NCBI RefSeq assembly: GCF_022605725.1
Contig: NC_065563.1
Span: forward strand, 5,482,518 to 5,546,517
Reading direction: 5' to 3'
DNA: 64,000 nucleotides
DNA from: Anthonomus grandis grandis
Taxonomy: Eukaryota > Arthropoda > Insecta > Coleoptera > Curculionidae
Part shown: piece after piece, positions 57,398-64,000 of the stretch
Position numbering within the stretch: position 1 is the first letter of the stretch
Layout: each line of letters opens with the position of its first letter
The notes under the pieces: generated by a model
Databases searched by the model: none
The model's input: only the letters and a program-made list of their open reading frames with translations
What the model was told of the DNA's origin: nothing
Made by a program: the position numbers and the translations under genes

Positions 57398-58500
57398 GTG
57401 GTATCAACGGCAAACAATGTAAATTTGCCAGTTACCTGCAGTTGTGGCAGATCGTTCACATAAATGAGAAAAAGTAAAGGACCAAGTACTGATCCTTGCA
57501 GAACACCCACATTTATATTAAGTGCCTTAGAGATACCACCATTAAATTTGACAGCTTGGACACGATTTGATAAGTAGGAACGAAACCACTCAAGGGCAGT
57601 TCCTCTGAAACCATAGAGCTCCAGTTTCATCAGCAGCACTCTGTGACTCACGCAGTCAAATGCCTTGGACAACTCACAGAATACCGCTGCTGCAACTTCA
57701 CCAACATTCAGTCGGTTGTACAGGTGCTCTAGAAAGCTAAAGATAGCATCATTTGTGCTGACAGACTCACGAAAGCCAAACTGCTGAAGACTCAATAGGC
57801 CAAACCTATTTAAAAATGAAACCATCCTCACCTTAACGAGCCGTTCCACTATCTTGGCTAAAGTAGGCAATAACGCTATAGGTCTAAAGTTAGAAGGACA
57901 GTCGCGATCGTCACCCTTGTAAAGAGGAACAATCATTGCTCTTTTTAAGCACTCTGGGAAAACTCCAGACATAGATGAAAGGTTAATTGACTCGGCCAAG
58001 ACTTGCAAAGCAACAAGAGGTAAAACAGAAAATATTTTAAGAGAAAGCCCATCCCAACCTGATGAACTCTTATTCTTAATATTAACCATTAACTGTTTAA
58101 GCTCTTCTACACTTATGGGGGCAAAAAAGAAAGATTCGGCTACTACCACATTGCTGAGATAGCTCCTGGGATCTATTTTTTGTGAGAGATTGACTGCAAG
58201 GTTACTAGCAATATCACAGTAGAAGGAATTGAGGACATTGGAATGTAAGGTACTTGGAATAACCAAGACATTATTTTTGCCCCTAAGCTCATTTAAAATC
58301 TTCCAAGACTCTTTTGCTCTGTTGGGGGAATTATTTATCCTCCTTTGAAAGTAGGTCCACTTAGCCATTCTGGTTGAGTTTCTGTAAATCTTGCGGTATC
58401 TGTTATAATAATTTAAAAATGTTGCATTGTTCATAAGGTATTTCCTAATGTAAAAAAAGGAGCGCATATTTTTCCCAGATACTCGTAAACCCTTAGTATA
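57398..58500 (-). pseudogene. Jockey/CR1-type LINE reverse transcriptase (copy 2)
   Basis: Minus-strand ORF 58467-57385, open for 360 codons: YYNRYRKIYRNSTRMAKWTY, SWKILNELRGKNNVLVIPST, SSGWDGLSLKIFSVLPLVAL, SNFRPIALLPTLAKIVERLV, LQQFGFRESVSTNDAIFSFL, AAVFCELSKAFDCVSHRVLL and NVGVLQGSVLGPLLFLIYVN. Two catalytic changes stand out: CELSKAFD (E where D is usual in this block) and FAVDTT in place of FADDTT. The thumb and tail are deleted. Open but inactive. Confidence 0.85.
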
Positions 58501-58745
58501 CCAAAGTTTTCTATTTCGTTTCTTAATATTGACAACAAAAAAACCAGTGTTAAAATTGTTTAATGCTATTTGATGAAAGCTATGCAGTGGGTTAACAGTA
58601 GTCAGTAGTCAATACATTATTCCAACTTGACATATTGCAAAGCAAAGAGACTTGACTTGTTATAAGGGACTGATGGCGTTAAAAACTAAACTTATGAAAT
58701 TAAAATTTTTGGTTAAACTCATTTAACGTACTTAAATCTTATATT

Positions 58746-59147
58746 AAATATTATCTTGCTATCTACTATCCTAAATTTCTAACTTAATAAAACTAAACCC
58801 AAAAATCCCGAATAATAAATTTTTAAATACAAATAAATTTTAAGGCCGGACCTGTGCAACTTTTCACGCCTGAGTGGCTGTGACTAAGGTCAGGCGTTTA
58901 ACAAAATAGTACGTGGGCGCATGTAGTCAAATTTTACGAATCAAATGTATAAATTCATTAAAAAATGCTTAAAACATTTATTTATTTAATGAAATGATTA
59001 AATATCGCTTAGAATATTACTTTATGACTCTTTCCACATAAAATTTTGCGATTTAAACATGCATGTCATGTGACAATATAAGCAACACCGGCACACGGAC
59101 TATTTGCGGTACATCAAAGATTCTAATAGATCTCTGAACTGAACTAT
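58746..59147. repeat. Right-hand module of composite copy 2
   Basis: Near-identical to 19384-19772 (shared ATCCCGAATAATAAA, GGCCGGACCTGTGCAACTTT, CACCGGCACACGGACTATTT). It carries an extra GTAGTCAAA at about 58923. Confidence 0.8.
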
Positions 59148-59288
59148 AACAACAAAATTTTGGATAGTGAAAACTACTATTTAATACAAAAGATATCTAA
59201 AAAAGAAACTACGCAAAACAACAAAACGCCAAGTTTAGATGGTGTTTGTGTTTTATGAAATTTTCAATGCTGAGAAAGAAAAATATTC

Positions 59289-59496
59289 TTCTTCCTCAAA
59301 TACAATGGACTCGCGTCGTATTTTGACGGCCGCCCAATATTGTTGTTTATGGACCTACAGTTTAATGTGGGTTCCGAACCCCAATGTTTTGCTTTTTATA
59401 AGACAAACACAAACAACCATGCCCATGCCGGGATTCGAACCCGAGACCACACGATTGCATCGTGAACGCTTTGCCCACGGTGCTACCGGGGTCGGC
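59289..59496 (-). mobile_element. tRNA-Cys-like SINE
   Basis: Minus strand begins GCCGACCCCGGTAGCACCGT (A box TAGCACCGTGG). It has an anticodon arm CACG-ATGCAAT-CGTG with anticodon GCA (Cys) and a B box GGTTCGAATCC, then a 130-bp non-tRNA body ending TTTGAGGAAGAA. Perfect 13-bp duplications AAGAAAAATATTC flank it (59276-59288 and 59497-59509). The acceptor stem does not pair well, so this is a SINE, not a functional tRNA. Confidence 0.82.
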
Positions 59497-59589
59497 AAGA
59501 AAAATATTCGGAATTGAAAGAATGAATTTCTGAGATGGCATAAATATTCTTCTACACGAAATAGTCATGAAGGTGGGATTGCCTGTGTT

Positions 59590-59770
59590 AAATTTGTGGG
59601 GGGTATATCTGTACTCAGAATTACCCTGGAATTCTCATGTAGAGTTGTGTATTACCAAACTGAGTAGCAATATATTTTTACTGAAAGGTTTAGCCGTCTG
59701 TATTTCAAAATTAATGCTGAAACAACCTTACTATTCACTATCCCAGAGAGCACTCAATATATTGCAATAT
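59590..59770 (+). pseudogene. LINE RT thumb fragment
   Basis: Reads LWGVYLYSELPWNSHVELCI, then TKLSSNIFLLKGLAVCISKL and MLKQPYYSLSQ. This matches the LGVxLDxxLxWxxHI...KLSxNIxLLRKL block after the RT palm in jockey/CR1-type LINEs. About 60 residues. The SINE upstream lies in the same region, so the LINE may once have extended left. The remainder to 59940 is not recognisable. Confidence 0.7.
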
Positions 59771-59941
59771 GTCTTGCATATCCCACGAATATGCCAAATA
59801 TCTTATATGAAAAAGCAATATTCTTGGCATTTATTAAACAGATATGCAGAGAATATTTAATTTCAATATAATGATGAATATTCAAGCACCATATGTGTTA
59901 AAAGTAAACAATTTTCTAATTTTAATAAAGTAGGTAATATA

Positions 59942-61851
59942 CAGGGTATTCATTTGAAAACTTCCCACCACGGATTTAGCGAAAACCACGATTTAAAAGA
60001 AAAAACGCCGAAATACGTCAAAAGGTTTGTCAAGGGGGACAACTTTCTAACCTAAAATTACTTCACCCCCTTTCACCCATTGCTCCCCAGGGTCATCCCC
60101 CTAAAAATTTTAATTTTATTTCAATAAGTGTTCAAAACGCCCGTTTTTGGCCAAAAATTATATAGGCGATTTTCAAATTCCTGACGGACGTTTTCAAAAA
60201 CATGTTGTGGGATATCATGGCAGCTGTCGATGATGCGTTGATGAAGTTCATTCAAACTTTCAGGTTGGGGAGTAAACACAATAGATTTCAAATGACCCCA
60301 TAGAAAAAAGTCTAACGGCGTTATACCAGGAGATCTAGCAGGCCATTCTATAGGCCCCCTTCGCCCTATCCATTTATCTATGGAAACTCGTCGTCTAGCC
60401 ATTGCCGAACGGGAAGAACATAGTGAGGAGGAGCGCCGTCTTGCTGGAAATATATTTCAGCCTCACCAAGTATAGGGTTTCCATCATCATCGATTTGGAT
60501 GGATTCAGTGATAAGCGGATTAATGGTATTTTTCAACATATCCAAATAAATGTCTCCATTTAAATTTCCGTTAATAAATAATGGCCCAATCACTTTATTT
60601 CCTAAAATGCCTGCCCATACATTAATTTTTTGAGGGTACTGGATATGCCCTTTTACAAATGCATAAGGATTTTCATTGCTCCAATATCTACAGTTATGCT
60701 TATTAACAAACCCATTTAGATAAAATGTGCATTCATCGCTGAAGCAGATATTCTTTACATGAATAGTATTATCATTAATCGCTTTAGTCATTTTTTCACA
60801 AAACTCAACTCGCCTATCGAAATCGTCTTCGGTTAACTCTTGCAATATTTTCATTTTGAATGGATGAAGTTTATGAAGTTTGGTAACTGTGTGAACAGAG
60901 CCTAATGAAATACCAGTGGCAGCAACAATTTTGCGTAATGAATTATTAGCATTTATTCCAAAATGACCCAAAACTTCAACTTTAGCGGCTTCATCCAAAA
61001 TTCGCCGATGATCACGTTTTTTATTTGCAACAGATCCAGTTTCAGTAAACTTAGTAACAAGGTCCAAAACATACCTATGCGAAGTTATCTTCTCCGGATG
61101 TCTGGCGTTAAACATGATGGCAGTTTGCCGAGCACATTGATTTTGGGCACCATAAATTAGAATAATTTCCACTCTTTCGGCTAGTGTGTAAACCATTTTG
61201 GAAGTAAAATCTTTAATTCAACAAATAAATGTTCACTATTCCAAGACTGTCACAAATGTAACTAACGGCAAAATAAATTCTTTATTTTCCTTAGCAACTA
61301 TAAATAACTAAGCAGGTATAACAATAAATACAGTTCGCCCAGGATATCTGTGTTGATGAAAAGAATGCGAAAAAAAATTCAGGTTGTTATTTAGTTTTTT
61401 CCACGTGTAATCTTCGGAGTTGCTGTTTATGTTGGTAGTCTCCGTTTTAAATTATAAACGAATTGTAGATTTAGCAAACCCTAACAAGCAACATTTTGAA
61501 CACTTATTGAAATAAAAACTGGTATTTTCATGTTTTTATTTTCTATCTGAACAAATTAAAATAAACAAAGATTTTTCTAATTTTCTCGAAAACGAATCGA
61601 CCGATTTAAAAAAATCAAACGTCAAAATAAAAGACTTTGAAAGACCTTTTAAACAAGCTATTACTCGATACCCCTTGCCATTTAAAATTTTTAAGGGGAT
61701 GACCCTGGGGAGGCAGAGGGTGAAAGGGGGTGAAGTAATTTTAGGTTAGAAAGTTGTCCCCCTTGACAAACCTTTTGACGTATTTCGGCGTTTTTTTTAA
61801 ACAGTGGGTTTCGATAAATCCGTCGTGGGAAGTTTTCAAATAAACACCCTG
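59942..61851 (-). mobile_element. Mariner-type element, nearly intact
   Basis: Terminal inverted repeats of about 165 bp (59942-60110 and 61685-61851) begin CAGGGTRTTYATTTGAAAAC and include CCTTTTGACGTATTTCGGCG. TA lies on both sides (59940-59941 and 61852-61853). It contains one transposase gene in minus orientation. 1910 bp. This is one of the youngest-looking autonomous-type elements in the window. Confidence 0.92.
60121..61196 (-). pseudogene. Mariner-superfamily transposase, one frameshift
   Basis: ATG at 61196 (MVYTLAERVEIILIYGAQNQ) opens 272 codons. A DUF4817-like HTH (TAIMFNARHPEKITSHRYVL, SLRKIVAATGISLGSVHTV) precedes ICFSDECTFYLNGFVN (first Asp), NPYAFVKGHIQYPQKINVWA and IYFQQDGAPPHYVLPVRQWL (second Asp). 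After a frameshift at about 60380 the frame gives KWIGRRGPIEWPARSPGITP and LDFFLWGHLKSIV (third Asp), ending at 60121. The Asp-Asp gap is about 41 residues, pointing to the DD41D group. Apart from the shift the reading is clean, about 360 residues, full length. Confidence 0.92.
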
Positions 61852-61940
61852 TATATGGTATATATTTCCTATACCATATATATTACCTCTACCATATATA
61901 ACATATATATAATATATATGTATATATGATAATATATAAT
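61852..61940. repeat. AT-rich simple sequence
   Basis: Repeated ACCATATATAT/TATATGGTATA units next to the mariner insertion site; TA-rich target sequence. Confidence 0.7.
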
Positions 61941-63767
61941 GTTGGTAAATATAAATCTACTCATATGTACTATACAAAAAAGCAGTTTGGTTTATCGATA
62001 CCGCTTTTTTTATTTTGTGTTATGCAATACACGAAAATGAAAAATTAAAAGAATAACATTAATTTCTTCGAAACATCGTGTACCTTATTACCATCCCTGT
62101 TTGTGTTTACGCCGTTTACGGTGTTTACATACACCTCATGTGTCCTGTTCTCGCGTGGACTCGTTTTGATATTTCTTTGAGATTGTTTTTGACACGCTTC
62201 AAAGTTTTCGTTAGTTTCATTTTGGACTCATAAAAAGTTACCAACAGTTATTAGTGTGTTCGTGTATTGTTTGTGTTTAATATCTTTTAAGTAATCGTAT
62301 AGACAAGCCGGTAAGTAGTAAAAATAACTAGCCTGATTTTGTTTACTTACTAGGTTAAAAAAATTAAAAAATAATAGATGAAAGATAATGAATACTTTTT
62401 CTTCAGAAGAAAATGAATCCAGAAAATACCTAGTAAAGCCTACCTCTAATTTATTAAGTTGTGCACCTACTAATAATAACTTACTAATAATAATAATAAC
62501 TAACTAATAATATCTTTTCGTCTGGAACTCCAATGCCCAGGCAAATCATTATATTTAAAGAAAAATTCTTGTGAAATATCAGAACCTATTACTTGGCCCT
62601 TTCTTCTTGATTTTTTGCAAAGATTAAGACTTGACGTCTCTGTCGAGTAAATATTAAAGATTTAGACCCTGTAGTTTATTGCTTTTTAGGTATAGAAACA
62701 ACACTTGATAATTTTTTTGCATAAAACAATTAAACAACTTAAGGTTGCAGTAAATATTGATGGGTTGCCTCTTAGTTAAAAGTTTACCATATATTGATAA
62801 TTAGTCAAGTTTACCATATATTGATAATTGTTTTTGGGTTAAAGTTACTGAAAATGTGATGGTGGATGTTTATCATGATTATCAAAAACCAAAAAATCCT
62901 AATGAATGAGGGGACTTTGTAATGAGGAGTGTAATTATTTATCAAGAAATGGTTTAAAAGTAGTGGGAAAAAATAGATTTTAAAGTAAAATATTTTTTTT
63001 TTGACGCGCCTGCTAAATCTCACATATCTATAAGGGGCATAGTATCACGTACCGGGTAGCCAAATAATTGAAATAACTTATACTTTTGATATTATTTTTA
63101 GTAAGCCTAGATAATTCGTTGTCTTTTTGGTTTATGAATTATTGACGTATGAACGAAAGTAGGGGTGGGGGAAGCTATTGAAAGTGGAATCATTAAAATC
63201 GCTGTAAATTCTAAACCTCTTTTGATTTTAGCAATTCAAAATTTATTTGCTAGATAAATGTAGCTGCTTTAAAAGTCTGATATCATCACTACTCTATAGC
63301 TTCTAATAAAAGCGCCAGAGAACGCAATTTGTAATAATTTCAGTTTTTTTTTATTTTGCTCTAAAAATTCAAATTGAGTGGTATATTTTTGACATCCTAT
63401 TTAAAAAGTAAATAAAATTTGCAAAAGTACTGTGATAACACGATGATATCTTTGCTCGTTTTAAAGTTATAGCGAATTAAAAGTTTTTACGCACCGAGCC
63501 TAAACTTACGTACCGCCATCTAGTGTCCCGCCTAAAAATCTCTAATTAGTATTACCACAACTAGGATACCATGATGTTATCATAATTAATAAATTATTAA
63601 AGTAATAATTGATTGATAAATTATAAATTAATAATACCTATGTATCACAGAATAACTGGAAGTTTATGTGACTTTCTTAAGACGAATAATTTTATTAACG
63701 AATTCCTTCTTATATTTAAATTATGGTCCTGAAAAGGACCGATTTTAAACCCAAACATATTTGGTAT
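61941..63767. other. No gene recognised
   Basis: About 1.8 kb. The GC-richer 62100-62310 ends in AGCCGGTAAGTAG, which could be a splice donor after a non-coding first exon, but there is no further support. A 23-bp tandem duplication lies at 62779-62828 and TAA-type trinucleotide runs at 62470-62510. Confidence 0.4.
62779..62828 (+). repeat. Tandem duplication AAGTTTACCATATATTGATA
   Basis: Two copies about 30 bp apart in phase (start about 62779 and 62808), separated by AGTC-like bases. Confidence 0.75.
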
Positions 63768-64000
63768 TTAATGCCTCGATAGGTGTTTAAACTGCTTTTC
63801 ATCACATTCCAAACAAGCTTCCAATCTTCTTTGGGTGGATAAAACTGCTCTTTCGATTTCAGCAGCTGATATTTCATTTATCGCACCACGGATTCTGTTT
63901 TCCATATCCTGTCTTGTTGTAGGTGGAGTTTGGTACACAATATCTTTTAAACGATCGCATAAGTAAAAGTCTAGGCATGTTAAATCGGAAGACCTGGCCG
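63768..64000 (-). pseudogene. Mariner-superfamily transposase C-terminus, runs off window
   Basis: Minus strand from the window edge: ARSSDLTCLDFYLCDRLKDI, VYQTPPTTRQDMENRIRGAI, NEISAAEIERAVLSTQRRLE and ACLECDEKQFKHLSRH-stop (63768). It corresponds to the third-Asp region (PLDFFLW, here CLDFYLC) and the C-terminal helices. It is a different family from 60121-61196. Open over the 77 codons seen; integrity outside the window is unknown. Confidence 0.85.

Larger units (their letters stand above)
56889..59147. mobile_element. Composite unit copy 2, internally deleted
   Basis: Same modules in the same order and orientation as 14980-19811: transposase start on + (56889-57397), LINE RT on - (57398-58500), right-hand module (58746-59147). 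Relative to copy 1 it lacks about 1.97 kb (16466-18431 there), joined at a GGTGGT-like microhomology. It retains more LINE 5' sequence (58380-58500). It ends at GAACTGAACTATA; no outer inverted arm, and no left arm found. Confidence 0.75.

Noticed and set aside
59420..59496. Functional tRNA-Cys gene
   Set aside because: The boxes and GCA anticodon are present, but the acceptor stem mismatches and the sequence continues into a SINE body flanked by target duplications.

Overview
The window looks like a repeat-dense, AT-rich stretch of an insect nuclear genome. The evidence is the repeat repertoire: a tandem satellite, DIRS, BEL/Pao, three Gypsy lineages, jockey/CR1-type LINEs, a Penelope-like remnant, piggyBac, mariner, hAT and other DNA transposons, a tRNA-derived SINE and many short terminal-inverted-repeat elements. 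I cannot name the species; a beetle is a guess from general character only. I found no convincing host protein gene. Almost every coding stretch is a broken mobile-element gene, as expected of pericentromeric or other gene-poor chromatin.

Layout. 1-9535 is a satellite of about 40 monomers of roughly 240 bp, in dimeric then trimeric higher-order repeats that decay toward the right edge. 9540-14340 holds one DIRS element (gag, RT, RNase H/methylase-like ORF, tyrosine recombinase) and a scrambled second DIRS. 14980-19810 is a composite unit: an IS630-like transposase remnant on + and a LINE reverse transcriptase on -, inside inverted arms. The same composite recurs, internally deleted, at 56889-59147. 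20074-21959 is a Gypsy remnant with an inverted RT piece. It is followed by a THAP zinc-finger fragment, a piggyBac remnant and a Penelope-like 3' end carrying a hammerhead-ribozyme-like motif.

24413-32400 is a DNA transposon with about 150-bp inverted termini, disrupted by a nearly full-length BEL/Pao element (256/255-bp LTRs, ACTAT duplication). The BEL element is itself disrupted by a 393-bp LINE 3' fragment with a 12-bp duplication. 33168-46560 is a deeper nest. A piggyBac transposase remnant is split by Gypsy-A (TGTG duplication). Gypsy-A's 5' LTR holds a 2.8-kb DNA transposon (AAAT duplication) and its 3' LTR holds Gypsy-B (ATAGT duplication). Gypsy-B's own 3' LTR holds a hAT-type MITE (8-bp duplication). 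A 37-bp perfect palindrome with a 5-bp duplication sits in the Gypsy-A 3' LTR.

46600-50700 shows nothing I can name. 50708-52403 contains Gypsy and BEL fragments split by a long (TA)n tract. 53061-56741 contains an inverted repeat, an AT-rich repeat-like block and a MITE. After the second composite come a SINE with perfect 13-bp duplications, a LINE scrap, and an almost intact mariner-type element (59942-61851) whose catalytic spacing suggests DD41D. The window ends inside a second mariner-type transposase on the minus strand. The genes do not cooperate; the value of the window is as a dated stack of insertions, readable from target-site duplications.
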